From: Marinitoga sp. 1197
Lineage (GTDB): Bacteria; Thermotogota; Thermotogae; Petrotogales; Petrotogaceae
Length of the DNA stretch: 56,778 bases
Assembly (NCBI RefSeq): GCF_001021165.1
Contig: NZ_AZAY01000045.1
Coordinates: forward strand, 1 to 56,778
Direction: 5' to 3'
Below the pieces are notes generated by a model, which had not been told where the DNA came from, did not search any database, and saw only the letters and a program-made list of their open reading frames with translations. How positions within the stretch are numbered: the stretch's first letter is position 1; each line of letters opens with the position of its first letter. Made by a program: the position numbers and the translations under genes. Shown here one piece after another: positions 42,886-52,006 of this stretch.

Positions 42886-43881
42886 TTGAAAAAAACTTTT
42901 TTTGAAATAGATGATATACAAAATGTTGAAATTATAATTGATTATAATCATTTTAAAAAATATATCAATGACAAAAAATATAATAATTATATAATTTTTG
43001 ACAAGAAAATAGAGTTAATAAATAAATTAAATATTAATAATGCAATATCCTTGATTGGAAATGAAAGTTTAAAAAGTTTAGATAAATATCTGACCTTAAT
43101 ATTAAAGCTTTCGGAATATGAAATAAATTCTGTGAATATTTTTGGTGGGTATAGTGTTTTAGAATTTTCTGGATATATTCTTGAAAATTTAGGTATTAAA
43201 AAGTATAATTTTTTTCCGACTACAATAAGTTCTGCTATAATGCTTCCAATTAAGGGAGAATTTTTTTTAAATTTTAATTGGAAAAAAGATTATTTAATTC
43301 AAAAGGGATATCCGAATAAAATAATTATAGATACTATATTATTTGAAACACTCTCTAATCAGGAAGTAAAAAATATGTTTGTTATACCATACATAATAGG
43401 AAAAATACTAAATTCAAAAATTTCCAAACTCGCATTGAATTATTCGAAAATGAATTTTTCAGATATAGATTTACAAGATTTTATTTTTTATTCTTTAAAA
43501 CAATGGACATATTATATAAAAAATGAACATAAAAATTTTCCAGGCGAAACAATAATAAAGTTATTTTATAATAAAAAATCCGGGTTTAACAAAAATTATA
43601 CTCAAATTTTCGCAATAAGTTTTATAATCGAACTATATATATCATGGTATTATGGCTTTTTAGATTTTGAAACGTTTGAAAAAATTGAAAAAGAAATTAT
43701 AAATAATTTTAATGTTCCATATAAATTGATTGAGCACATAGATTTTAAGGAATTTTATTGTAATAACAATTTTGCTCTTTTTACATCATCTGGAAAGATT
43801 ATCGAATATATGATTCCATATGATGAATTAAAAAATATTTTAAAAGAAGTAAGGGAATATTTTAGAGGTGGATATTTGTGA
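42886..43881 (+). CDS. Divergent 3-dehydroquinate synthase-like (AroB fold) protein lacking catalytic residues
   Basis: The 331-residue protein has an AroB-like order of elements: NIFGGYSVLEFSGYILENLGI where AroB has GGGVVGDLAGFVAA, FFPTTISSAIMLPIKGEFF where AroB has PTTLLAxVDSSVGGKT, and PNKIIIDTILFETLSNQE where AroB has PxAVxxDTxFLxTLPxRE. The glycine-rich NAD loop, the GGK lysine and the zinc histidines (NFGHTLGHA region) are not conserved, so it is unlikely to make dehydroquinate. The start is a TTG at 42886 six bases after GAGGTG. It directly follows the HDAC-like gene. The similarity is remote and should be tested by profile search. Confidence 0.55.
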   Translation: MKKTFFEIDDIQNVEIIIDYNHFKKYINDKKYNNYIIFDKKIELINKLNINNAISLIGNESLKSLDKYLTLILKLSEYEINSVNIFGGYSVLEFSGYILENLGIKKYNFFPTTISSAIMLPIKGEFFLNFNWKKDYLIQKGYPNKIIIDTILFETLSNQEVKNMFVIPYIIGKILNSKISKLALNYSKMNFSDIDLQDFIFYSLKQWTYYIKNEHKNFPGETIIKLFYNKKSGFNKNYTQIFAISFIIELYISWYYGFLDFETFEKIEKEIINNFNVPYKLIEHIDFKEFYCNNNFALFTSSGKIIEYMIPYDELKNILKEVREYFRGGYL

Positions 43882-44645
43882 TGAGAAGACAACAAAAAAA
43901 TTGGACTTTGATTGTGATTACCATATTATTAATAATAATTCCAACAATATTGGCCATAACTACCTCATATACGTTATATTTAAAATATAAAATAAGAAAT
44001 CTTGAAATCAAGATTAATGAATTAAAAAAAGTACCGGATACTAAAAAAACTGAAAATAATAAATTAAAAAGTAATTTAAATGAAGATTTAAATATTGTTG
44101 AAATAGAAAAATTTCTTAATATAAAACCAAAAGGTATAATAGAAAAAGAAAAAGTAGATATGTATTATTTAATAAAAAAAGCAAAAAGTAGTTTTCAAAA
44201 TTCGGAAAATGGAGGAATTAAATTATTAAATGAAAAAGAAGCATTTTTTCAAAGTATTGATTCTTTAGAACATGAAAAAAAATATTTTTTAACAAAAGTA
44301 GCAACAAATTTATATTCTTTTTATTCAGAATCATTTAATTTTGGAATACAAAAGGTCTATACAGTTCAACTGAGACTGTACTTAACAGAAGAGGATGCGT
44401 TTTTTACGGCTTTGACTTTACGTAATGCAGGGTTGCCGGTGTTTGTATATAGAGGAAGATTTAAAAATAGTGGTAAAAATTATTTTGCTATTTGTTCTGG
44501 ATTGTTTTCAGAAATTGAAAATGCAAAGAAATATTTGAAAAGAATAGATGAAAAGAAAATATTACAACTTACAGGACTAAGTGTTAAAGATAGATTTTTA
44601 AAAAGTTTTGAATTAGTTGGGGAAAATGAAAATGAGAATGAATAA
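43881..44645 (+). CDS. SPOR-like domain membrane protein
   Basis: The 254-residue protein has one membrane helix near the N-terminus (about 9-31), a short coiled-coil/linker, and a C-terminal domain of about 75 residues (VYTVQLRLYLTEEDAFFTAL...NAGLPVFVYRGRFKNSGKNYFAICSGLF in two pieces) with the beta-alpha-beta pattern of SPOR peptidoglycan-binding domains. It probably sits in the envelope at sites of denuded glycan. ATG at 43881 or GTG at 43878, both behind GAGGTGG. It overlaps the end of the AroB-like gene and the start of the comEA-like gene. Confidence 0.65.
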   Translation: MRRQQKNWTLIVITILLIIIPTILAITTSYTLYLKYKIRNLEIKINELKKVPDTKKTENNKLKSNLNEDLNIVEIEKFLNIKPKGIIEKEKVDMYYLIKKAKSSFQNSENGGIKLLNEKEAFFQSIDSLEHEKKYFLTKVATNLYSFYSESFNFGIQKVYTVQLRLYLTEEDAFFTALTLRNAGLPVFVYRGRFKNSGKNYFAICSGLFSEIENAKKYLKRIDEKKILQLTGLSVKDRFLKSFELVGENENENE

Positions 44646-45138
44646 AGTAATTATAGTTATAATTATTTTTTTAATAGCATTATTAATATATTTGTTTAAT
44701 AATGAGGAAAGTAGAGATATACAGTATAGTAAATATGAAAAAATTGATTTATCGAATTTCACAATAGATGAAATTGTTAAAATTCCTGGAATTGGGATAA
44801 AAAAAGCAACTGAAATAAAAAAATATGAAGAGGAATATGGCTTTAATTCTATTGAAGATTTGAAAAAAGTTCCTGGAATTGGGGAGAAAACATATCAAAA
44901 AATAAAGAAATATTTTTATATATCTCAAAATATATATATATTAAGAACAGTTGAGAAAATAAATTTAAATACAGCTTCATATGAAGAATTAATAAAATTA
45001 CCTGGAATTGGAGAAAAGAGTGCTAAAAAAATAATAAATTATAGAAAAATAAAAAGAATTGAAAATCTGGAAGAATTAAGAAAAATAGGAATTAACAGTT
45101 CTCAAATAAAACAAATAAAGGGAGTTGTTGAATTTTGA
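44632..45138 (+). CDS. ComEA-like DNA-binding protein with two helix-hairpin-helix domains
   Basis: The protein has an N-terminal membrane anchor (MNKVIIVIIIFLIALLIYLF) and two ComEA-type HhH repeats: VKIPGIGIKKATEIKKY...LKKVPGIGEKTYQKI and LNTASYEELIKLPGIGEKSAKKI. ComEA binds incoming DNA outside the membrane during natural transformation. Most ComEA proteins have one such domain, so two is slightly unusual. Several ATGs (44626, 44632, 44638) are close together and the exact start is uncertain. No comEC or pilus genes are in the window. Confidence 0.8.
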   Translation: MRMNKVIIVIIIFLIALLIYLFNNEESRDIQYSKYEKIDLSNFTIDEIVKIPGIGIKKATEIKKYEEEYGFNSIEDLKKVPGIGEKTYQKIKKYFYISQNIYILRTVEKINLNTASYEELIKLPGIGEKSAKKIINYRKIKRIENLEELRKIGINSSQIKQIKGVVEF

Positions 45139-45932
45139 AAATATTTTTACATGTTTGTTGTGCTCCAGATTTAGTATTAGCTCATAAAAAATTAAAGAAA
45201 AACAATATAGAATATACAACTTTTTTTTATAATCCAAATATATACCCATTTGAAGAATATGAAAGAAGATATGAGGCCTTTTTAAAATTGAAAGGAATGT
45301 GGAATTTCGACGAAAAGTCAATAGATTATAACCATAAAGAATTTTTAGATTCTATGGAAAATGTTGATGTGAAAAACGAACAAAAAAGATGTTATAAGTG
45401 TATGTATATGAGAATGGAGAAAACAGTTATTGAAGCTAAAAAAAATGGATATGAAATATTCTCAACTACCTTATTATCCAGTCCAAGAAAAAATCATGAA
45501 GATATAAAAAATATTGCTAAAGAGTTAGAAAAAAGATACAACATAAAGTTTTATTATAACAATTTTAGATCAAATAATGCAATTTCAGAAGGAGCAAAAT
45601 TTTGTAAAATAAATAATATATATAGGCAACAATATTGTGGATGTGAATATTCCTTAATAGAAGCAGAAAATATCAGAAAAAAATCCTTAGAAAAAAGAAA
45701 AAAACTATTATCCAAAATGCTTGATTTTGATTTTACAGAATTAATGAATAAAGATTTGCTGAAAATTCCAGAAGATTTATATCCTGGATATCTTTATGAA
45801 TATGGAATAGAAGTATTAAAATATTTAAAACCAAAGATTATAATAATGCGAAGAGAAATAGCGAAAGATTTTAATATAAAAAACGGAAGAAACAAAATAG
45901 GAAACTGGAAATCAAAAATTATAATTGTTTAG
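45135..45932 (+). CDS. queH: Epoxyqueuosine reductase QueH
   Basis: The 265-residue protein (DUF208 family) reduces epoxyqueuosine to queuosine in tRNA, replacing QueG in many anaerobes. The iron and cluster cysteines are visible: VCCAPD (8-9), RCYKCMYMRM and RQQYCGCEYSL, together with FFYNPNIYPFEEYERR and STTLLSSPRKNHE. It starts with TTG at 45135, overlapping the comEA-like stop. The C-terminal 80 residues form a basic tail. With QueT (4408) it shows that this organism salvages preQ1 and completes queuosine itself. Confidence 0.93.
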   Translation: MKIFLHVCCAPDLVLAHKKLKKNNIEYTTFFYNPNIYPFEEYERRYEAFLKLKGMWNFDEKSIDYNHKEFLDSMENVDVKNEQKRCYKCMYMRMEKTVIEAKKNGYEIFSTTLLSSPRKNHEDIKNIAKELEKRYNIKFYYNNFRSNNAISEGAKFCKINNIYRQQYCGCEYSLIEAENIRKKSLEKRKKLLSKMLDFDFTELMNKDLLKIPEDLYPGYLYEYGIEVLKYLKPKIIIMRREIAKDFNIKNGRNKIGNWKSKIIIV

Positions 45933-45941
45933 GGGGATATT

Positions 45942-46361
45942 ATGAAAAATTTAGAAAATATTGAATTAAAAATAATGAGCAGAACAAAGTATATAAAAAT
46001 TCTTAGAGAAGCAATGAAATACTTTTTAAAGTTAAATGATTATAACGAAGAAGAGCAAATATTCTTTATGGAACTTGCTTTAAATGAAGCTGTGGCAAAT
46101 GTAATAGAACATACTTACAAGTTTGACGAGAATAAGGAAATTTTTATAAAATTTGAAATCGTAAATGAAATTTTTAGTGTTTATATCCGCGATTTTGGTG
46201 AGAAAATCGACAAATCCAGCGTAAAATCCAGAGATCTTGAAGATATAAAAGATCATGGTCTGGGAGTTCATATAATAACTCAGGTTTTTGATGAAATGAT
46301 GTGGAAAGATATAAATGAAGAAGGTAATTTATTGGTACTAAAAAAGAATTTGGGGGACTGA
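45942..46361 (+). CDS. RsbW-type serine kinase/anti-sigma factor
   Basis: The 139-residue protein is a single GHKL ATPase domain of the RsbW/SpoIIAB kind: N-box ALNEAVANVIEHTYKF, G1 region VYIRDFGEKID and the G2 string DIKDHGLGVHIITQVFDE. Such kinases phosphorylate STAS antagonists on serine and hold sigma factors or other partners. The STAS protein at 12982 is a possible substrate. AGGGGGAT precedes the ATG; the DUF342 gene follows by 3 bases. Confidence 0.85.
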   Translation: MKNLENIELKIMSRTKYIKILREAMKYFLKLNDYNEEEQIFFMELALNEAVANVIEHTYKFDENKEIFIKFEIVNEIFSVYIRDFGEKIDKSSVKSRDLEDIKDHGLGVHIITQVFDEMMWKDINEEGNLLVLKKNLGD

Positions 46362-46364
46362 AAA

Positions 46365-47747
46365 ATGGCTATAACCAAAATAAAGGTGTCTGAAGATAAA
46401 CTTAGAGCATATATGACTTTAATATATGATGGGAGAATTCCTACTGATGGTGAGTTATTAAAAACTCTTCAAACAGCTGGAATAAGACACGGTATAAAAT
46501 ATGACATTTTAAGAAGTTTGGCTCTAAATCCGACATACAATGAATCTATAGTTGTAGCAGAAGCAACAATGCCTGAAAAAGGAGAACCAGGTTATGTTGA
46601 ATTGTATAAATTAGAAAAAGAAAAGAAAGAAATAAAAAATAATGAAAAGATAGATTTCAGAGAATTTGCTAAAAATATTGTAACGGTAGAAATAGGTGAA
46701 AAGATAGGAATTATACATCCGCCAAAATTAGGAAAGCCTGGGAAAGATGTATATGGAGAAGAAATTCCAGGTCTTCCAGGAAATCCTGCAAAGGTTGTGT
46801 TGGGGAAAAATGTTGAAAAAGATGAAGAAGGTAATATTATAGCTACATCATCAGGAGAATTGAGAATAAATAAGGATATAGATAGTACTGTACATATAGA
46901 AATAGAAGAGGTATACGAAATTAGAGGAGATGTTGATTTTAATACAGGAAATATACAATTTCCGGGTAAAGTTATAATAACAGGTTCAGTAAGGCCTGAT
47001 TTTATCGTTGAAGCAGAAGGAGATATTGAAATATATGGAGAAGTGGAGCTAGCTAAAGTATTTTCTAAAAAAACTATAAAAGTTAATGGTATAAAAGGTG
47101 GAAATAAAGGATATATAAAGGCCAAAAATATAATTGCAAAATTTGCAGAAAATGCTATTTTAGAAGCAGAAGAAAAGATTCAAATAGATAAGGCAATGAT
47201 TAATTGTAAAGTTCTTTCTGCAGAAGAAGTAATATTGGATGGATATAATAGCAGAATTTTAGGAGGGCATATAAAAGCATTAAATAAAGTAGAAGCATAT
47301 TATCTTGGAAGTCCAATGGGTGTTTCTACAGAAATAGATGTTGGAGTTGATCCAAAGTTATTTGAAGAATATACAACTCTAATTGAAATCACCAAAAGAG
47401 ATACTACAGAATTAAAAGCTATAACCCCTCAAATCAATTCTTTATTGAAAAAAATAAAGCAGATGAAAATAAAAAATGAATCAGTGTTATATTTAAAAAA
47501 ATTAATAGATAGAGCGACAACTATAAAAAGTAGAGTTGAAGAAAATAGAAAAAAAATAGTTAAATTAAAAAAAATAATTGAAGAGTCAAAAAGTTCGGGA
47601 GTGGTTATTGCAAGAAAAATGTTATATCCAGGAGTTATTATAAGAATTAATAATAGAATGTTAAATCCTGAAAAAGGGTTAAGTAATGTTCAACTAATGA
47701 ATATAGATGATGAAATAAAAATTTATGCATATGTTCAGGGGGAATAA
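46365..47747 (+). CDS. DUF342/FapA family protein
   Basis: The 460-residue protein has the family's N-terminal domain (YMTLIYDGRIPTDGELLKTL), the conserved string IIHPPKLGKPGKDVYGEEIP and GKNVEKDEEGN, a long right-handed beta-helix-like polymer domain (about 175-340) with repeats such as VEAEGDIEIYGEVE, and a C-terminal coiled coil (about 345-400). FapA proteins are linked to flagellar assembly or surface processes in several bacteria, but the biochemical role is unclear. It directly follows the RsbW-like gene and is followed by a TPR-like gene. Confidence 0.85.
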   Translation: MAITKIKVSEDKLRAYMTLIYDGRIPTDGELLKTLQTAGIRHGIKYDILRSLALNPTYNESIVVAEATMPEKGEPGYVELYKLEKEKKEIKNNEKIDFREFAKNIVTVEIGEKIGIIHPPKLGKPGKDVYGEEIPGLPGNPAKVVLGKNVEKDEEGNIIATSSGELRINKDIDSTVHIEIEEVYEIRGDVDFNTGNIQFPGKVIITGSVRPDFIVEAEGDIEIYGEVELAKVFSKKTIKVNGIKGGNKGYIKAKNIIAKFAENAILEAEEKIQIDKAMINCKVLSAEEVILDGYNSRILGGHIKALNKVEAYYLGSPMGVSTEIDVGVDPKLFEEYTTLIEITKRDTTELKAITPQINSLLKKIKQMKIKNESVLYLKKLIDRATTIKSRVEENRKKIVKLKKIIEESKSSGVVIARKMLYPGVIIRINNRMLNPEKGLSNVQLMNIDDEIKIYAYVQGE

Positions 47748-47754
47748 AAACGTT

Positions 47755-48951
47755 ATGAAAAAATTTAGAATATTAATAATTGTTATAATGATATCTATTA
47801 CAACGATATTCAGCGAAGATATAGGAAAATTTTATATAAAAACCTTTGATTCTGATAAAATGATTAATTATAACAAAATAAATATAAAAATATTTGGATA
47901 TTTAAAGAAATATTTAGAAACGGGATATAGCGGATATTTAAAATCTGCTAATGAATTAAGGGTTACTTATAATAACGAGTTAGATATAGTGGAAAAAAAA
48001 GTTTTTGATACGATGTCTTCTATAAATCATCAAACTACAATTGAGCCAATAAAAAGGTTTGAGGAATTAAAAATAAGATATCCTGAATCATTGCTAATAA
48101 AAAGCTTACTTTTAGAATTTGAATATAGCCAGTGGTTAATTACAGGAGATCCCAAGTTGGCTAAAATAATATTAAATAAAATTAAAGATATTGAAAATAT
48201 AATGGGGGAAGCCCCATTTACCGTTTATTATAAAGCTAATTTTTTATATAAGTCCAATATATATGGAGATAAAAAAGAAGCTTATAATATTATAAAAAAA
48301 GGTGTTTTGGAGTTTCCGGATAATAAAAAAATAGTTGAAACATTTTTGATAATATCAAGTCAATTAAAAAAGGAAAAAGAGGATAAAGAAATTTTTGAAA
48401 AAATAGCTAGAATTTATTTAAAAGAACCTGAAAACAAAGAAAATATATTATTATTAATTGCAAAATATTTTTTTGAAATTGGTAATAAAGATTTTGCAAA
48501 AGAAATATTAACTGAAAGAATTCTTAGTAATTCAAGAAATGCGGGAATATTATTTTTAACATATGAATTATTAGGGGATTATGCAGATACAAATATTCAG
48601 AAAATGAACTATTATCAAAAAGCATTAAAATATAAATCCGAAAGTTCAAGGGTAATGTCAAAATGGGCGTTATCAATGTTAAAAGTTGATCGAGAAAAAT
48701 ATAAAACATTGGCAAGAATTGCCTTAAACAAAGCTGTGACATTGGATGAAAATATATCAGAAGAAGCTAAGAAAGCACTTTCTGACTTAAGAACAGAAGT
48801 AAAAATAGAAGTGTTTTTAAACTATGTTTTACCAATAATATTATTTATTATAATTTCAATAAGCATTTTAATTTATTATGAAAAAAGAAAAGAAAGAAAA
48901 GAAAAAGATTTTCTTTTAAAAGTTAGTAAAGAAGGTGAGGATAATGAATGA
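47755..48951 (+). CDS. Exported TPR-like protein with C-terminal membrane anchor
   Basis: The 398-residue protein starts with a signal sequence ([20 protein letters not shown]), continues with repeating helical pairs consistent with degenerate TPRs (about 110-340, for example [23 protein letters not shown]) and ends in one membrane helix (about 357-378) and a basic cytoplasmic tail ([13 protein letters not shown]). It is therefore an extracytoplasmic scaffold fixed at both or one end. The ATG at 47755 has GGGGGA upstream; the end overlaps thyX. Family unknown. Confidence 0.65.
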   Translation: MKKFRILIIVIMISITTIFSEDIGKFYIKTFDSDKMINYNKINIKIFGYLKKYLETGYSGYLKSANELRVTYNNELDIVEKKVFDTMSSINHQTTIEPIKRFEELKIRYPESLLIKSLLLEFEYSQWLITGDPKLAKIILNKIKDIENIMGEAPFTVYYKANFLYKSNIYGDKKEAYNIIKKGVLEFPDNKKIVETFLIISSQLKKEKEDKEIFEKIARIYLKEPENKENILLLIAKYFFEIGNKDFAKEILTERILSNSRNAGILFLTYELLGDYADTNIQKMNYYQKALKYKSESSRVMSKWALSMLKVDREKYKTLARIALNKAVTLDENISEEAKKALSDLRTEVKIEVFLNYVLPIILFIIISISILIYYEKRKERKEKDFLLKVSKEGEDNE

Positions 48952-49627
48952 AAAAAAGGTTCTGGATAAAGGATTTATAAAATTAATAGATATACTTGGT
49001 GATGATAAAGCAGCGGTAAGAGCTGCAAGAGTTTCATATGGAAAAGAATTATCTGATAATAATAGAGATAAGAAATTAATTTTCTATTTAATGGAGCATA
49101 AGCATCACAGCCCATTTGAGCATCAGGTTTTTACATTTCATGTAAAAACACCTATTTTCATTGCAAGGCAGTGGATGAGACATAGAATAGGAAGTTATAA
49201 TGAAATTTCACGTAGGTACACAACTAAATATTCAGAAGAATTTTATATTCCGGATCACATAAGAATACAGGATACTAAAAACAAACAGGGATCAATAAAA
49301 ACAAATGATGCTAAATTATTTGATGAAGCAATAAATATAATAGGAGATTTTTATAATAAAGCATATGAAAATTATAAAAAATTATTGAATATGGGTGTCT
49401 CCCGTGAAATGGCAAGAATGGTTTTGCCTGTTGGACAATACACACAATTTTATTGGACGGTAAACACACGAAGTTTAATGAATTTTTTAAATCTTAGAGC
49501 AGATTCCCATGCTCAATGGGAGATACAACAATATGCAATAGTATTGGCTAAAATATTTAAAGAAAAATTGCCTTGGACATATGAAGCATTTTTAAAATTT
49601 GAATATAGAGGAGATTTATTAATATGA
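48944..49627 (+). CDS. thyX: Flavin-dependent thymidylate synthase
   Basis: The 227-residue enzyme makes dTMP from dUMP using FAD and methylenetetrahydrofolate. The ThyX motif RHRxxSxNxxSxRY is present as [14 protein letters not shown], and the preceding [23 protein letters not shown] and C-terminal [19 protein letters not shown] are diagnostic. The ATG at 48944 overlaps the TPR gene by 8 bases. Its presence suggests that ThyA is absent, as in other Thermotogota. Confidence 0.97.
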   Translation: MNEKKVLDKGFIKLIDILGDDKAAVRAARVSYGKELSDNNRDKKLIFYLMEHKHHSPFEHQVFTFHVKTPIFIARQWMRHRIGSYNEISRRYTTKYSEEFYIPDHIRIQDTKNKQGSIKTNDAKLFDEAINIIGDFYNKAYENYKKLLNMGVSREMARMVLPVGQYTQFYWTVNTRSLMNFLNLRADSHAQWEIQQYAIVLAKIFKEKLPWTYEAFLKFEYRGDLLI

Positions 49628-50001
49628 GATTGATAAAAATCGCTAAAATGTTAAATGCAAGATTTTTACACATGCCTGATAATTATGAAAATATTGAAAT
49701 AACCCATGCTGGTGCATCAGACTTAATGAGTGATTTTTTGGCTTTTTCAAAAACAAACATGTTAATAATAACAGGTTTAGCAACACCTCAGACGTTGACA
49801 ACTGCTTCAGTTATTGAAGCAAGTGCTGTTTTATTCGTTAGAGGAAAAGTAATTCCTCAAAAATTTTTAAAAATAATTGAAGAATGTGAAATTCCTATTT
49901 TAACAACAGATTACTCTATGTATTATACATGCGCAAAATTACACGAATCTGGAATAAAAGACGCAATGGAAACTGATAAGGCTGATGAAAATGAAAAATA
50001 A
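49624..50001 (+). CDS. DRTGG-domain protein
   Basis: The 125-residue protein is a single DRTGG-like domain: it starts [20 protein letters not shown] and contains [20 protein letters not shown] and [21 protein letters not shown] domains occur in kinase/phosphatase regulators and alone in gene strings with CBS, PHP and GHKL proteins. Here it overlaps the thyX stop (ATGA) and starts such a string. Biochemical role unknown, perhaps nucleotide or metabolite sensing. Confidence 0.8.
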   Translation: MRLIKIAKMLNARFLHMPDNYENIEITHAGASDLMSDFLAFSKTNMLIITGLATPQTLTTASVIEASAVLFVRGKVIPQKFLKIIEECEIPILTTDYSMYYTCAKLHESGIKDAMETDKADENEK

Positions 50002-50932
50002 AAATAAAGAAAGTAAACTACTGGAAAAAATTCTAGAGATGTTTTCTGATACAAAAATTGGAGAAATAATGACTTCACCAGTTATTGTTGTTACTCCAGA
50101 AACTTCTATAAAACAGGTAAAAAATATAATGAAAATAAAAAAAATATCGGGATTGCCAGTTGTCAAAAAAGGATTGAAAATAGAAGGTATTATAAGTATA
50201 GAAGATATAATTAATGTATTGGAGAAAGGTAATTTAAAAGATCCGGTGATGAAATGGATGACGGAAGAGGTTAAAGTATTAAATGAAGAAGATACTTTGG
50301 CAGATTTTATACAAATCTCTAAAAAGTATAATTTTGGAAGATATCCGGTAATAAATGATGAAAAAAAAGTTATAGGTATAGTTACAAAATACGATATTAT
50401 ATCGTGGTTGTTTAAAAAACTTGGGACTATATATATTCATGATAACAGAAGAGAAAAAATATTAGATCAGGAATATATCTCTAAATTAACAGATGAAATA
50501 TTAGATGATAAAAAAATATCGTTTAAATTTGAAATAGACTATAATGATATACAGAAAATTGGAATAGGAGCAACAAAATTAAAAAGTTTTTTAAAAAATA
50601 AAAGTATAGATGAAAAACTAATTAGAAAGATTTCTATATCAACCTATGAAGCAGAAGCAAACGTAGTTATACATTCCAACTCATATGGTGAAATATATTG
50701 TTGGATTTTTGAAGATAATATAAGATTATTAATTAAAGATTATGGAAAAGGAATTGAGAATGTTGAATTAGCAATGCAAGAAGGATTTTCTACAGCTTCT
50801 GAGGATGTCAGATCTCAGGGTTTTGGAGCTGGAATGGGACTGCCTAATATGAAAAGGTTTTCAGATAAAATGACAATAATTTCAGAAAAAGGAAAAGGAG
50901 TAATAATTGAAATGTTATTCTATAAAGATTAA
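49985..50932 (+). CDS. Fusion of two CBS domains with an RsbT/RsbW-type GHKL ATPase
   Basis: In the 315-residue protein the first part (about 22-150) is a CBS pair (IGEIMTSPVIVVTPETSIKQ and FGRYPVINDEKKVIGIVTK), which usually senses adenine nucleotides, and the last part (about 180-315) is a serine-kinase-type ATPase with N-box STYEAEANVVIHS, G1 LLIKDYGKGIEN and G2 GFGAGMGLPNMKRF. It can be read as a kinase or ATPase switch gated by energy status. It overlaps the DRTGG gene by 17 bases and is followed by a second DRTGG gene. Confidence 0.88.
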   Translation: MKMKNKNKESKLLEKILEMFSDTKIGEIMTSPVIVVTPETSIKQVKNIMKIKKISGLPVVKKGLKIEGIISIEDIINVLEKGNLKDPVMKWMTEEVKVLNEEDTLADFIQISKKYNFGRYPVINDEKKVIGIVTKYDIISWLFKKLGTIYIHDNRREKILDQEYISKLTDEILDDKKISFKFEIDYNDIQKIGIGATKLKSFLKNKSIDEKLIRKISISTYEAEANVVIHSNSYGEIYCWIFEDNIRLLIKDYGKGIENVELAMQEGFSTASEDVRSQGFGAGMGLPNMKRFSDKMTIISEKGKGVIIEMLFYKD

Positions 50933-50949
50933 AACAACGGGGTGAAAAA

Positions 50950-51285
50950 ATGAAATTGTCAAAAATATTAAAAAATGAATATGTTGAAAAAGTATATATA
51001 TTTAATGAAAATGTTGAAATAAAAAATGGATATATAGGGGATTTGCTCAGTGAAATAATGCGTAACGCCCCTGCTTGCTCAATATGGTTAACCCATCAAA
51101 CACATCCGAATATTGTAGCAGTAGCTTCTATTGTTGAAGCAAACACAATAATAATACCAGAAGGATTTGAATATGAAGAAGAAACTATAGAAAAAGCAAA
51201 AGAGAATCAAATAAATCTATTAAAAAGCAAATACGATATATTTAAAACTGCAGGAATAATATATAATGAATTAAGAGAGGAATAA
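50950..51285 (+). CDS. Second DRTGG-like domain protein
   Basis: A 111-residue single-domain protein starting MKLSKILKNEYVEKVYIFNE, with DLLSEIMRNAPACSIWLTHQ and VASIVEANTIIIPEGFEYEE, the same order as the first DRTGG protein ([12 protein letters not shown]). It likely pairs with that protein or the CBS-ATPase. GGGGTGA precedes the ATG; the PHP gene follows by 1 base. Confidence 0.75.
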   Translation: MKLSKILKNEYVEKVYIFNENVEIKNGYIGDLLSEIMRNAPACSIWLTHQTHPNIVAVASIVEANTIIIPEGFEYEEETIEKAKENQINLLKSKYDIFKTAGIIYNELREE

Positions 51286-51286
51286 A

Positions 51287-52006
51287 ATGGCAGAATTTTA
51301 TGGAAATTTTCATATACATACTGTAATTTCTCCATGCGCAGATATAACAATGACACCTGACATTTTTCTGGAGTATTTAAATGGAATTAATTGGATTTCA
51401 ATAACAGATCATAATACAGCAAGGCATATAAGACTATATTCAGAGACTTTAAAAAGAACAGATATAAAAGTTATACCTGGAATAGAAGTTACAACAAAAG
51501 AAGAAGTACATATTTTAGTTTATTTTGAAAACATAGAAGATACAGAAGAATTTGGTGAAATTATAGAAAAACATTTAATAATAAAAGATTATGATCAGGA
51601 AAAATTCGGATATCAGATTTTGTGTGATGAAAAAGGTGAATTTAAAAAAATAATTGAAACTCCATATTTTGGAAGCGCTACAAATCTATCTATAGAAAAA
51701 ATATATAAATTATCTAAAAAATATAACTCGTTATTTATTCCGGCACATATTTTCAGATATAATGGGTTAATAACAAATCTGGGTATTCCACCGGAAACCA
51801 TAAATCTGGATGCTGTTGAAATAAAATCAGAAGAAGAAATGGAAAAAGCTAAAAAATTTGGGTTCCAGAAATTTATTATTAATACAGATGCGCATATACC
51901 ATATCAACTAAAACCATCGTGTAAAATAATTGCAAATAAAAGGAATTTTCATAATTTTAAAAAAGCTATATATGAAAGTAAGGTGATACCTATTTGGCAA
52001 CATTGA
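51287..52006 (+). CDS. PHP-domain metal-dependent phosphoesterase
   Basis: The 239-residue protein has a complete set of PHP motifs: FHIHTVISPCAD (I), ITDHNTARH (II), IPGIEVTTKEEVHILVYF (III), the histidine in LFIPAHIFR and the final INTDAHIPYQL (IV). These bind two or three metal ions. Family members cleave phosphate esters of nucleotides or histidinol phosphate; the true substrate here is unknown, and the context suggests turnover of a signal molecule. The end overlaps the next ATPase gene by 13 bases. Confidence 0.87.
   Translation: MAEFYGNFHIHTVISPCADITMTPDIFLEYLNGINWISITDHNTARHIRLYSETLKRTDIKVIPGIEVTTKEEVHILVYFENIEDTEEFGEIIEKHLIIKDYDQEKFGYQILCDEKGEFKKIIETPYFGSATNLSIEKIYKLSKKYNSLFIPAHIFRYNGLITNLGIPPETINLDAVEIKSEEEMEKAKKFGFQKFIINTDAHIPYQLKPSCKIIANKRNFHNFKKAIYESKVIPIWQH

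Noticed and set aside
46592-47125. Minus-strand 177-codon frame inside the DUF342 gene
   Set aside because: It is a shadow of the conserved plus-strand gene without start signals.
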